Assembly (NCBI GenBank): GCA_002702965.1
Contig: PADE01000008.1
Location: 1 to 30,446, forward strand
Direction: 5' to 3'
DNA from: Planctomycetaceae bacterium
Lineage (GTDB): Bacteria; Planctomycetota; Planctomycetia; Pirellulales; Pirellulaceae
DNA: 30,446 bases
Each line of letters opens with the position of its first letter. Position 1 is the first letter of the stretch. Position numbers and translations under genes: made by a program. This document shows, piece by piece, positions 9,376 to 18,256 of this stretch. The notes below the pieces were generated by a model. The model was not told the origin of the DNA. It did no database searches and saw nothing but the letters and a program-made list of their open reading frames with translations.

Positions 9376-12084
9376 TCAGGGTGGTGTCGGGGCCCCTTTT
9401 CGCGCATCGATCTCCAACCAATCGATCGCGAATACCCCGTAATCCAGCAGGAGACGCCTGACTTCCTGACCAAATTTTACGTAGTGGCGAGCCGGATGCC
9501 TTCGATCCGTGCGAACCGCGCGCTGGAACGCTTTGACTTTGTCGTCGAACACGATGAAGTCTTCGCCCAGCCACGCCTGCTTGTAGTACGCCTTGGCCGC
9601 GTACTCTCCGACCACCGCCGAATCCTTCAAGGCCGCCAGTCCGGTGCCGGTGACCAATTGCACCATGCGGCCCGGCGCCAACGGATTCGGGTAGAGCAGC
9701 TTGACACCGACGCTGTCTCCCGCATGGCGTTCGCCGGCAACGGTCACGGCATCTTCGCTCACCGTCAATGGAATCGCGGGCAGCATCCGCCGGACGAGCG
9801 CGCTGGCTGCCGGCGTGCCGAAAAGTACGACGTTGTGCGTATTCATCATCTCACGGGTGACTTCCTCCTCTGGCAACAGCGGGAAGTCAACAAAAGCCTG
9901 ACCTTCCCAGCTGGCAGCGATTGCGGCTTCCGCGGCCAGCAGCGCCGTATCCTGATCGCTTCCCGCCGTGCCGTAGGCGTAGATCACTGGATGGTAGAAG
10001 AAGTCCCCGAAACTCCCGAACGTGCCCGGCCGTCCTTTCCACAGTGCAGTCCCGGGGGGCTCGGCCAGCGTCAGCTCGACGACTTCCTTGGCGGGGCCCT
10101 GGTAGACGAGCTGGTCGTTGTTCATCACTCGGACCCCATTCGTCATGTCCACCAGGTGCTCATTCAGGAAGAGCTTCATCTCCGCCACGTGCCAGGTTCG
10201 CAACCGGATTTCGTTGCCGTCCTTGATCTCCGCCTCCACCCGCCACTTACCGCGCAGCAGGGTCACCTGGTTCACCTCGAACCAGTAGTACCTGCCGAGC
10301 CGGTTCGGCAGCTGTTCGTAAGCCACTTTCTTTGGCCAGGGATCCCGGCGGTGCCTGGTGAAGAACTCAAAAACTCGGCCCAATCGGTAATCGGGGACCG
10401 TGCTGGCGTGGAAGTGCGCGGGCTTCTGTCCGAAGGTGGCAGTTTCTGGATGGCTCACTCGCTTGTAGACAACCGTCTCGGCGTGCGGCAACCCTTCGGC
10501 AGCCAGCAGTTGCCGGTACTCGCTGGCCGTCTTTACTCCCTCCTGGTCGGTCAGCCCGAATCGGATGGGCAGGGCGTGAAAGTTGGGTGCTCGCCACTGG
10601 CCAAAGCCGATCCCGAATGGCGCCACCGCCGCGAACCTGTCGGGGTGGAGGTAGCTGAGGAGCACCACACCATCCCCACCGAGCGAGAGGCCCGTCAGGT
10701 AGACGCGGTTCGTGTCGATGCGGTACGCCGACTGAACAGACGCCATCGCGTCCCAGACGTCGAGTTCCCCGAGCCGGTCGTAGCCCGTACTCGACCCTCT
10801 GCCGCCAGGTCCGATCACGATGTAGGGAAACACCCGCCCCGGCGCCTGCAATCCGGCGTGCAACATTTGGATCCGCGTGTTGCCAGAGGTGCCATGCAGC
10901 ATCACAATCATCGGCCACGCTCGGTCCGCCCGATAAGCGGGCGGCACGTACAGCGCATAGGGCTGTAATGCGCCGTCGATCTCGGAACGGTAGGCTCGAT
11001 CCATCAGACCGGTGACGCCCCGATACGGGTCTTCGCCGCGCGTCAGCCGGCGGCGCATCCCCTCCGCCTCCTCGAGTGCCTCTGTCGCTCGGGTGAGGTC
11101 GCCCGCAATCGGCAGGACCTGGGCGCGCGCCAGGCGCCGCGCGACCTCTTCAGTTCGATGCTTCATTCGGTAGTGGGCCGTGAAGTGGTCCGGTGTGGTC
11201 GCCAACGAGATCGTCGATTCAGACCTTGCCAGGTGTTGGCGGAGTGAGGCCAGGCGGCCCCGGAGTCTCTCGATGCGCCGACCGGTTACCCCCACCGGTC
11301 CGGGCGACGGTGTCGTTCCAAGCCAGGTGACTTTGAGGTGGGCGATCTCGATCCGTGTACCGCCCAAGGCCCGGAAGCCAACGCTGCCCGGCGCACTTTC
11401 GACGCCCTGAAAGATGACCTGGAAGTTCGGTTCTGGGGTTCCTGCGCACCAGACCTTGGCGCGCTGATCGTCGCCTTCGAGGCGCAGTTTGTAGTAATAC
11501 CACTTTCCCGTTTCGAGTCCGGGAGCGCTACCCGTCTGCGCCCTGAGTTCCGTGGCACCGGTCCGGTACATCCGCGAATCGACAAATGCCAGCTTGAAGT
11601 CCGTCCCGAAATGCGCCGTGCTGACGCAACCGCTTCCCTGATCCCACTCTTTCTCGGCAAGTGCGCGGTCGAACGTCTGGAAGTACAGCCAGTTCTCGGC
11701 CATATGGCGGTACGGCTGGTAACGTGCCGCGATCCCAACGCCTCGAAAGTTATAGTCGGATTGCTGATCGATCTCGGCGGCCCGCACCAGGGCTGTCACT
11801 TCAGCATCATACAGGTCTTGGAGCTGCGGATGCGTCGCCCGCACATAGCCCGCGACTTCCAGCAGCCGCCTCGGGCCGAGGGGTGTCTGCTGCTCATCCG
11901 TAACGGACGTTCCCGGGAACCAGGCCGCATCCGCCGCCGGCGCCCGGTCGTAGATCAGCACATCCGCCGCGGCTGCGGCGCTGGCGAGTAACGCCCCCGC
12001 GCAGGCCGCTAAACAGACAGCGGGAGGCATCCCGCCGCCGGGAAACACGGCACATCGCGACGTATTGGGGATTCTCGATTTCAA
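9376..12084 (-). CDS. Secreted multidomain alpha/beta-hydrolase esterase
   Basis: Up to 902 residues. The longest start is TTG at 12084; ATG at 12030 would give 884 residues and still keeps a signal peptide (PPAVCLAACAGALLASAAAAAD). Residues of about 45-265 resemble a LamG/DUF1080-like sandwich (YFQTFDRALAEKEW ... KWYYYKLRLEGDDQRAKVW ... GSVGFRALGGTRIEIAHLKV). Residues of about 385-600 are an esterase-D/PHB-depolymerase-like alpha/beta hydrolase: MIVMLHGTSGN oxyanion strand, GLSLGGDG nucleophile elbow near residue 466, FGLTDQEGV and VSHPETATFG as candidate Asp and His positions. A beta-rich C-terminal domain of unknown type follows. The likely role is removal of acyl groups (acetyl, feruloyl or similar) from a glycan. 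It starts 62 bases after the stop of the 1344-residue glycosidase gene, so co-transcription is likely. It is convergent with the 760-residue protein gene across 267 bases in which nothing was seen. Confidence 0.82.
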   Translation of the reverse strand: MKSRIPNTSRCAVFPGGGMPPAVCLAACAGALLASAAAAADVLIYDRAPAADAAWFPGTSVTDEQQTPLGPRRLLEVAGYVRATHPQLQDLYDAEVTALVRAAEIDQQSDYNFRGVGIAARYQPYRHMAENWLYFQTFDRALAEKEWDQGSGCVSTAHFGTDFKLAFVDSRMYRTGATELRAQTGSAPGLETGKWYYYKLRLEGDDQRAKVWCAGTPEPNFQVIFQGVESAPGSVGFRALGGTRIEIAHLKVTWLGTTPSPGPVGVTGRRIERLRGRLASLRQHLARSESTISLATTPDHFTAHYRMKHRTEEVARRLARAQVLPIAGDLTRATEALEEAEGMRRRLTRGEDPYRGVTGLMDRAYRSEIDGALQPYALYVPPAYRADRAWPMIVMLHGTSGNTRIQMLHAGLQAPGRVFPYIVIGPGGRGSSTGYDRLGELDVWDAMASVQSAYRIDTNRVYLTGLSLGGDGVVLLSYLHPDRFAAVAPFGIGFGQWRAPNFHALPIRFGLTDQEGVKTASEYRQLLAAEGLPHAETVVYKRVSHPETATFGQKPAHFHASTVPDYRLGRVFEFFTRHRRDPWPKKVAYEQLPNRLGRYYWFEVNQVTLLRGKWRVEAEIKDGNEIRLRTWHVAEMKLFLNEHLVDMTNGVRVMNNDQLVYQGPAKEVVELTLAEPPGTALWKGRPGTFGSFGDFFYHPVIYAYGTAGSDQDTALLAAEAAIAASWEGQAFVDFPLLPEEEVTREMMNTHNVVLFGTPAASALVRRMLPAIPLTVSEDAVTVAGERHAGDSVGVKLLYPNPLAPGRMVQLVTGTGLAALKDSAVVGEYAAKAYYKQAWLGEDFIVFDDKVKAFQRAVRTDRRHPARHYVKFGQEVRRLLLDYGVFAIDWLEIDARKGAPTPP

Positions 12085-12146
12085 CGGTTCTTTTCGTTCT
12101 TACCACAAAGCAGAGCTGGTGTCAGTTCGCCGCGTCGCGACAGGAT

Positions 12147-15100
12147 CTATGGTTCCACTACCTCCACATTAATGAGCCGGTAGCGTTCGGGAAGTATTGT
12201 CGCACGGACCACGCTGCCGTTCATCTCCAGCGGTTGGGTCAAGAGTGCGTCGTAGGCCGCCAGCTGCTTTCCATCGAGTCCCATGCTTGGCAGGTTGAGC
12301 TGGATGTTGGCGTCAATCTCTTCTCGCAGGAAGTTCGAGACGACCAACTGGACTCGCTCCCCGTGTTTCAGATGAAAGCTCGTCTTGAGGTGCGCCGGCG
12401 TGAGTTGCACATACTCCTCGTTCTTCCAATACGGGTAAAACTCGACGTCGGGTTCGCCGATCCCGAACTCATCCCGCACGTGCCACAGCAGCAGAGTGGG
12501 ATCGGCAACACTCGAAACACCCGGTTCTGCGTAATACGGGTCGTACCCATGGTCGAGCACAAAACGCCTGGGGTTGAATTGACTCCGCATGGTGCGCAGC
12601 ATCTGATTGTGCAGCAGGCTGAGTGTGTAAATCCAATTCGGTCCAAAGGGAAATTTACTGTCCTTGCTGAGGTGCTCGCGCGGCACTCCATACTGCTGAC
12701 TGCCATAGAATGTCGCGTAGTGGTCCAGCGGAAACAGATTCTTCAGCCCGCGCTCGTGGGCCCCCTGTTGAGCCTCGCCCGATTTCCAGATGTCCGAGAA
12801 AGCGAAGACGTGTGCAAAGACGCTGGTATGATTCACGACGCGGCCTGGTGTCTGCAGCGGTTTCTGCGACCCATGGAATAGGGCGTAAATCCGCTTCGCC
12901 GTTTCCCGAGCTGCGAAGATATTGAAGACCGGTCGCAGTTGACCCCGCTCGTCGAGGTAGCCGCAGCCGTGCTCTGCGTGCTGGCAGGGCCAGGTGTGAA
13001 TGACATGGTCCATTAGCAGCCCGTCCATTCCGTAAGTCTCGATCGATCGCTTGATGCCGTCGACTTTCATGTCCTGTGACGGACTGTTGTTGCAGACCAC
13101 GAACGACTCATAACTTGACGGATACCGTGGCACCCAGACCATTTCGTCACCGAAGTGCTTGAATTCCGGATTGCGCGTCGAAAAACTGGCGCCGAAGTAG
13201 AACTCGACGTTCAGACCCCGATCCTCGAATCGCTTGACGTGCTGTTTCACCCTGGCGCTCTGGTAGAAAGGTGGCGTGTACACGTTCGTTTTCTGGCCTT
13301 CCTCAAGCATGGCCCAGGGATAGACCTCGTATAGGTAGGCGTGCTTCACGCCGTAGTCGATCGCGATGTCGACGTAGTAGTACTCGTCGGGGACAGGCAG
13401 CAGGAGGCCGTTGCCTATCGTCGCCGGCACCGGTCTCGCCTGCCTGCCCGTGTAGGCACTGCCGGCAATGCCACCCTTGAAACCGAGTGGATGGGCGACG
13501 TCTGACTGAATCACCTCCGCGCGGGTCATCACCTTGCCTCGGTAGAAGCGCACCGCCTCCAGGTGATCCAGGAGCAGCGTGTGCTCGTCGTGCTCGATGA
13601 CCGCCGGCCGCCCGCGTGGTTGGCGCGCTACCGACGAGATCCTGAACTCATCGAGCACCAGCGTCCGCTCACCGCCGATCACAATGCGGTCGTCAGCGGC
13701 AAGTTCGCCTGCGAAGTAGGAGCGTGGCAGCGCGCCGCGGCCAACCAGCTTGCCGTTCACCAGAATCGCAATGTCCGTTGTGTCCGCCTGCTGCCTCCAC
13801 GCAACCGCGATATGCTGCGACCTGCTCTGGCGCCAGTTCATCTCTGCGGTGACCCTTTTCCTACCACCGAAGCTAAGTCCCTTGTCCCAGGTCAAGGTGA
13901 GTTCCGGACCACCCGCTCGCTCGATTCGGAACAAGATTGCCTTCTGCGATGTGTCGAAACCGGGGATGAAGAAAGCGCCCACGGTTCCCTCAGCCAGTTG
14001 CAGGTTGCCGCGGGCCGGATAGCTCAGCACGGTCTCCTTGGAGAATTGCCGATCGAAAGTCGGCGCCTGGATGGTCCGATAGTCGACCTGGAAAACCTTC
14101 TCACTCGGAAACGGCTTAACGGGCGTCGCCTCGATCCCGAATGTGATGGTTAGCGGCTGGGACAACTCGGACGGGACATCGCGGAAACCCACGCGCAACA
14201 GCGATGTCCTTCCGCGGGGCAGCAGCTCAAGAACTTTGTTGCTGTCCGCCACGCGCCAGCCACGGGCCGACTCGGCGAACCAAAACAGGCCGCGCTCGTG
14301 GTCGCCGACCCACAACCAGGGTGTAAACGGTATCGACAGGCCCGCTGACGGAATCGAGCCGCGATTCGCCGTGGCCGTGGGAATGCCGGTCCCCTTGAGA
14401 TCCACCAGTTGCTCGCGGGTGAAGAGCTTCACGAATTCGCTGGCCAGCGGAATTTCCAGCAGAAACTCGTTCAGTAGAACGGTCTGCCGCGGCTCCAGAG
14501 AGACGTCGACGCGCATCATGCCGTCGTATTCGACGGTCACTTGATTGGTGACCTTGACCGGTCCCGCGCTGCCGCGTCCCTCGAATACGGCGCGGGCAGC
14601 GGTCCGGGACACGAGCCGCGGGGCCGTGTCCTGCCAGGTGAGCTTCACCCCATCGGCCTGCATGCGAAACGCGACCGGGCCGGTGAGCATTTGGACTCCC
14701 TCTTTCGGCACTCGGCGCGGATAGTAGGTCTCGGCATAGTTCACGATCTGCCGTGGCAAGCCCGAGCTGGCCAGGACGTAGTCCCGGCCCCAAACCTTGA
14801 CCACCGTGCCAGCCTGGACCTCGAGCGGTGGCCAGGGCGGCAGGACCTCGTCCGTCTCCCCGGCGCCACTCTGGTGCCACACCGGTGTCGGCGGTTTCTC
14901 GAAGGATGTCACCGACCTATTCAGAACGCGCTCTTTGTTGTTCATAATCTCAGCGGTTACGACGTGTGTACCCGCGCCCAGCCGGCTGACATCCAGCCAG
15001 ACGTCGAACTGTTCTGTCGCCGGAGCGGTCTGCTGCACGCCCGGGCCGATCGTGACCTTCACACGGCTCTGTTCCGGAAGCTCGTCCCAGATGCCGCGCA

Positions 15101-16181
15101 GATCGACACGGACTTTCACCTTCCCCTGGGTCAGAAAATAGGGCACGACGCGCATGCGAATCTGTGGAAAGACCGTGAACGGCACATCCTGAGCCAACAA
15201 GGTACCGCCGTTCGCTGCGTCGACGACGCGACAGGAGACGAGATATTCGCCCGGCACGACCGACCGTGAATAGGAGAGCGGCGTCACCGCGCCCGGCGCT
15301 GCTGAGAGTTCCTGTTCGGTCCTGTCGAGTTGCTCGTAGTTGCTGTGCGTGTACTTCCACTGAAGTTGACCCGGCTGATCGGTCTTGCGGTAAAGAGCGA
15401 AGGACGTTTTGATCCGAGCCGCCGCGGCGGACGCATTCACCACGCCGCCCGTCAACCCCGCCTGGTCCGGCGCAAGCGAACCGATTCCGCTTAGCTGACA
15501 GGCCAGCGCGCGGCCGAAAATCAGCTTCCCGTGAAAGGGGTCGCAACCGGTGAACTTTTCCGTGTAGGACCAGCCTGGTCGATCGATATCCGGATCGAAT
15601 TTGTAGTAACACAGGTTGAACCCCCACCGATCACCCGGCGCGGGCATCTCGCTGCCCAGTTCACTGAACGGTATGCTCAGCTCGGCTTCCCATCTGTCAC
15701 GGTAAACCGCCGATTCATATTTCCAGTCGGCATGCCACAAGAACCGGTTTTTCTCGTCGTTGAAATCGGCGACGATGCCCACGGTGTTGCCCAGCAGCGC
15801 GAAGTTTCCGTGGTCCTCGTGCGGCCGCAACCACAATTCGACGGCGTCGTCGCGCCAGACCTCTTTGTCGCGCTCGGGTGCCTTGATCTTGAGCGGAACG
15901 CGGAAGTCCCGCCTAATCCGGAACGCCACATAGAGCCGTTCTTCGTCATAACTGATGAACCCTTCACTCGGTGGCTCGACCAGCGCTTTGGACATTGAGA
16001 TGAAGCCGCCGAGATGCGCCGCGGCGCGCCACTCATCGTCACCGATCACGCCGTCGATTCGTGGCGGCGAAGAGATTCTGGGCGCGGTAACCTCGGGATG
16101 ATGCAGCGCGTCGGCCGCATGTGAAAACGCCGGCACAAGCAGGATCACCGCCGAGAAGCCGAGAGAACACCCTCTGTTCAT
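12147..16181 (-). CDS. Giant secreted glycosidase: CBM9-like, LamG-like and DUF6067-type domains
   Basis: This is a 1344-residue exported protein. MNRGCSLGFSAVILLVPAFSHAA is a signal peptide, and GGAG lies 6 bases before the ATG. Residues of about 30-225 are a CBM9-like domain (PPRIDGVIGDDEWRAA, EGFISYDEERLYVAFRI, WEAELSIPFSELG). The middle carries DEVLPPWPPLEVQAGTVVKVWGRDY, a stretch typical of DUF6067 glycoside-hydrolase-domain proteins. Residues of about 720-860 look like a LamG/concanavalin insert (LVLDEFRISSVAR). Residues of about 930-1250 are the barrel-like part with YPWAMLEEGQKTNVYTPPFY, YGMDGLLMDH and HGCGYLDERGQLRPVF, then a short beta C-terminus. The Asp/Glu in GLLMDH and YLDERG are candidate active-site acids, not proven. 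It is the first gene of the probable two-gene transcript with the esterase, and is divergent from the amidohydrolase across 553 bases. Confidence 0.8.
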   Translation of the reverse strand: MNRGCSLGFSAVILLVPAFSHAADALHHPEVTAPRISSPPRIDGVIGDDEWRAAAHLGGFISMSKALVEPPSEGFISYDEERLYVAFRIRRDFRVPLKIKAPERDKEVWRDDAVELWLRPHEDHGNFALLGNTVGIVADFNDEKNRFLWHADWKYESAVYRDRWEAELSIPFSELGSEMPAPGDRWGFNLCYYKFDPDIDRPGWSYTEKFTGCDPFHGKLIFGRALACQLSGIGSLAPDQAGLTGGVVNASAAAARIKTSFALYRKTDQPGQLQWKYTHSNYEQLDRTEQELSAAPGAVTPLSYSRSVVPGEYLVSCRVVDAANGGTLLAQDVPFTVFPQIRMRVVPYFLTQGKVKVRVDLRGIWDELPEQSRVKVTIGPGVQQTAPATEQFDVWLDVSRLGAGTHVVTAEIMNNKERVLNRSVTSFEKPPTPVWHQSGAGETDEVLPPWPPLEVQAGTVVKVWGRDYVLASSGLPRQIVNYAETYYPRRVPKEGVQMLTGPVAFRMQADGVKLTWQDTAPRLVSRTAARAVFEGRGSAGPVKVTNQVTVEYDGMMRVDVSLEPRQTVLLNEFLLEIPLASEFVKLFTREQLVDLKGTGIPTATANRGSIPSAGLSIPFTPWLWVGDHERGLFWFAESARGWRVADSNKVLELLPRGRTSLLRVGFRDVPSELSQPLTITFGIEATPVKPFPSEKVFQVDYRTIQAPTFDRQFSKETVLSYPARGNLQLAEGTVGAFFIPGFDTSQKAILFRIERAGGPELTLTWDKGLSFGGRKRVTAEMNWRQSRSQHIAVAWRQQADTTDIAILVNGKLVGRGALPRSYFAGELAADDRIVIGGERTLVLDEFRISSVARQPRGRPAVIEHDEHTLLLDHLEAVRFYRGKVMTRAEVIQSDVAHPLGFKGGIAGSAYTGRQARPVPATIGNGLLLPVPDEYYYVDIAIDYGVKHAYLYEVYPWAMLEEGQKTNVYTPPFYQSARVKQHVKRFEDRGLNVEFYFGASFSTRNPEFKHFGDEMVWVPRYPSSYESFVVCNNSPSQDMKVDGIKRSIETYGMDGLLMDHVIHTWPCQHAEHGCGYLDERGQLRPVFNIFAARETAKRIYALFHGSQKPLQTPGRVVNHTSVFAHVFAFSDIWKSGEAQQGAHERGLKNLFPLDHYATFYGSQQYGVPREHLSKDSKFPFGPNWIYTLSLLHNQMLRTMRSQFNPRRFVLDHGYDPYYAEPGVSSVADPTLLLWHVRDEFGIGEPDVEFYPYWKNEEYVQLTPAHLKTSFHLKHGERVQLVVSNFLREEIDANIQLNLPSMGLDGKQLAAYDALLTQPLEMNGSVVRATILPERYRLINVEVVEP

Positions 16182-16735
16182 TGCACACTCCGTAGCACTT
16201 TGGACAAAGCAGCCAGCAGATTACCAGGCACCTAGGCCACGCCCGGTGTGTTGGTCGCCCGATTCTTGCGCGCCTGCGAGCTGGTCGCAACATCATCCAA
16301 TGTGTTGAGTTATCATGATTCTCGCACCACGCGCCAACCAGTCCCAAAAATAGGTTCGATTGCGTTTTATCGAAGCGCGCAGAGTGAGCCCAGCCAATAG
16401 ACGTGGCTGAGGCAGCGCAAGGGTAGCGATAACTGCTTCTGATCAATGAGCGTTTGTGTAATGGTGTCTGCCCGGTCTGTACCCTCACCCACCCGGGCGC
16501 CGCCCGCACCGGCGCCTGGATGCCCACGTCACCACTGGGGTGATCGATGATGTAGACGGTCTACGGAACGTTTCTGCTCGGAGATTCTCGCGGATGGAGA
16601 CACTCTACCTCAACAACTATGCTGAAGGGCTAATGGCTGTTGCGTCGTCAAAGTGAAACTTGTGGATACAACGTGTAGCGAAAGTCGCCAGGCATTTCGG
16701 TCTTCCGCTCTCCGTTTCCCGACTCCCAGAGATCC
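16182..16735. other. Divergent intergenic region, no gene seen
   Basis: 553 bases between the minus-strand giant glycosidase and the plus-strand amidohydrolase. It must hold both promoters, but I saw no convincing -35/-10 pair, operator palindrome, RNA structure or tail repeat. Apparent open frames here run antisense or show no recognisable motif. Confidence 0.6.
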
Positions 16736-17887
16736 GTGGTGCAACCACCCAACACGCATTTCGACCTGATCGTCCGCGCTGGTCGCATCGTCTGCTCGAG
16801 GTCCGGCATCGACGGCCCCGGACATGTCGCAGTCCGCGACGACCGGATCGCTGTCGTCGGACAAGCAAGCACCGCCAAAGTGGATCCGGCCACCGCGAAT
16901 CGTTCCTTCGACTTCCCGGACGGAATCCTGCTTCCCGGCCTCATCGACCTGCACGCACACCCGGCGAACTCGGGTTCCGTTTTTGGTGTTTCACCGGACG
17001 ACCATGTCGTCCCGTATGGAACCACAACCGTGTTGTCCCAAGGGGACGCGGGCGCGTCCACGATCGATCAGTACGTCGAGGAGACGATTTCCGCTTCAAG
17101 AACCAGTATCCTGTTGGCCATCAATCTATCGCGAATCGGCGAGTCAGCATCACACGGCTGCTTTGAAGATCTGGACAACGCCGACGTAGATGCCTGTGCG
17201 ACGGCGATCGATCGATACCGGGAGTTGATTCCCGCTGTGGCTGTCAACGTGAGCCATCGCGCCTGTGGCGATACCGACCCGCGTGAAGTGATGCGCCGCG
17301 GTGTTAAAGTGGCCGAGCAGACCGAACTTCCGATTCTGTTCGGCATGCGGCGGCCTGAGGACTGGCCGCTGGACCAGCAACTCAACCTGCTGCGCCCCGG
17401 CGACATCGTTACGTACTGCTATCGCAGCCAGCCGCACTGTATCGTCCAGGGCGGCCAGGTGTTGCCGTGCATCCGTGATGCTCGCACGCGTGGAATCTTG
17501 TTCGACGTTGGACACGGCACGAGCGCCTTTTGCTTCGATGTGGCTCAGGCGGCCATCGAGGATGGTTTTCTGCCGGACACTGTCTCGACCGATCTACAAC
17601 GATTCCATATCGACCAACCGGTGCGGCATGATCTACCTATCGTGATGTCCGAGCTCCGCGCCGCCGGCATGCCTGAGAACGAAGTCTTTGCTGCCGTCAC
17701 AAGCAGACCGGCGTCCCTCCTAAAACTCGACGACTCCGGGGTACTCCGTGCCAATGCTGTTGCGGACCTCACCGTCCTGGAAGCCTGTAACGGCGCGCAG
17801 TTCGGCGACGTCAAGGGGCGATTCGGCTCCGGGACACTTTGGGCTTCAGCGTTTGTGGTCAAACGGGGACGCGTGATTACAACGTAG
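16736..17887 (+). CDS. Amidohydrolase/deacetylase-family metallohydrolase
   Basis: 383 residues, started at GTG 16736; a second GTG follows immediately and no strong Shine-Dalgarno is visible. It belongs to the amidohydrolase superfamily, near the putative deacetylase/dihydroorotase-like EF_0837-type group. The N-terminal beta-sandwich strand is FDLIVRAGRIVCSRSG...VAVRDDRIAVVG, followed by GLIDLHAHP with the HxH metal pair at His73 and His75. LRPGDIVTYCY, FDVGHGTSAFCFDVAQAAIEDGFLPDTVSTDLQ (split here across the GHG and STD motifs) and a C-terminal VADLTVLE strand complete the fold. The positions where relatives usually have metal His (VHIG and THCF) read LFGM and TYCY. The reaction is likely hydrolysis of an amide or N-acyl bond; the substrate is unknown. 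No signal peptide, so it is cytoplasmic. Confidence 0.85.
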   Translation: MVQPPNTHFDLIVRAGRIVCSRSGIDGPGHVAVRDDRIAVVGQASTAKVDPATANRSFDFPDGILLPGLIDLHAHPANSGSVFGVSPDDHVVPYGTTTVLSQGDAGASTIDQYVEETISASRTSILLAINLSRIGESASHGCFEDLDNADVDACATAIDRYRELIPAVAVNVSHRACGDTDPREVMRRGVKVAEQTELPILFGMRRPEDWPLDQQLNLLRPGDIVTYCYRSQPHCIVQGGQVLPCIRDARTRGILFDVGHGTSAFCFDVAQAAIEDGFLPDTVSTDLQRFHIDQPVRHDLPIVMSELRAAGMPENEVFAAVTSRPASLLKLDDSGVLRANAVADLTVLEACNGAQFGDVKGRFGSGTLWASAFVVKRGRVITT

Positions 17888-17959
17888 GGGTCTGTCAGTC
17901 CCGGCATGACGTACGGTTTCTGTTTCGGCACGGCGAGTTTCCTCAGAAGGTGTCAGGTG

Positions 17960-18040
17960 GGTTCCAGACGCCACCAATAGAGAGACTGGTGGTGGGGGTG
18001 TGAAACGGGCGAAAGTGACACTCGCCCCACGACCTGGCTG
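17960..18040. repeat. Outer repeat segment without integrase tail (copy D)
   Basis: The segment runs from GGTTCCAGACGCCACCAATAG through GGGCGAAAGTGACAC to CTCGCCCCACGACCTGGCT. The last part matches the start of the remnant at 19571-19600 (CTCGCCCCGCGACCTGGCT), and the GGCGAAA..TGACAC box matches 23105-23119. The expected hairpin and integrase tail do not follow, so this is an isolated end fragment. Confidence 0.6.
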
Positions 18041-18110
18041 CGGGGCTGGAGCTTGTCGTTTTTCGGCCGTCTGGCAATGACTTGTCGTTCCATCGGAGCC
18101 ACCGAGCCAT

Positions 18111-18138
18111 GGTTTCTGGTAAGAGGTTTCTGGTAAGA
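18111..18138. repeat. 14 bp tandem duplication
   Basis: The unit GGTTTCTGGTAAGA occurs twice head to tail without mismatch in the gap upstream of the serine hydrolase gene. It is probably a slippage or repair product. Confidence 0.9.
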
Positions 18139-18159
18139 TCGGGCGCTTTTTCTTTTCCG

Positions 18160-18189
18160 CTTCCCGATCACCGCCTTCCCGATCACCGC
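18160..18189. repeat. 15 bp tandem duplication
   Basis: The unit CTTCCCGATCACCGC occurs twice head to tail without mismatch, only 21 bases after the 14 bp duplication. Two different adjacent duplications suggest a locally fragile or repaired stretch. Confidence 0.9.
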
Positions 18190-18256
18190 CGGCGTTCGCT
18201 TGCTGCATCAAGTAAGACTCCCAAGCGGGTATCTGTCTGAAGAGGATGAAACCCTT

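Larger units (their letters stand above)
17888..18256. other. Intergenic region with repeats
   Basis: 368 bases without a supported gene. It contains the outer repeat segment at 17960-18040 and two independent short tandem duplications at 18111-18138 and 18160-18189, each listed separately. No promoter could be placed with confidence. Confidence 0.7.

Noticed and set aside
9364..10968. Long open frame (534 codons) on the plus strand opposite the esterase gene
   Set aside because: The minus-strand frame carries a signal peptide and a full alpha/beta-hydrolase motif set; the plus-strand translation is Arg/His/Val-rich with no motif, typical of an antisense shadow in GC-rich DNA.
18111..18189. 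CRISPR array
   Set aside because: The repeats are two unrelated directly abutting duplications with no spacers of regular length and no cas genes nearby.
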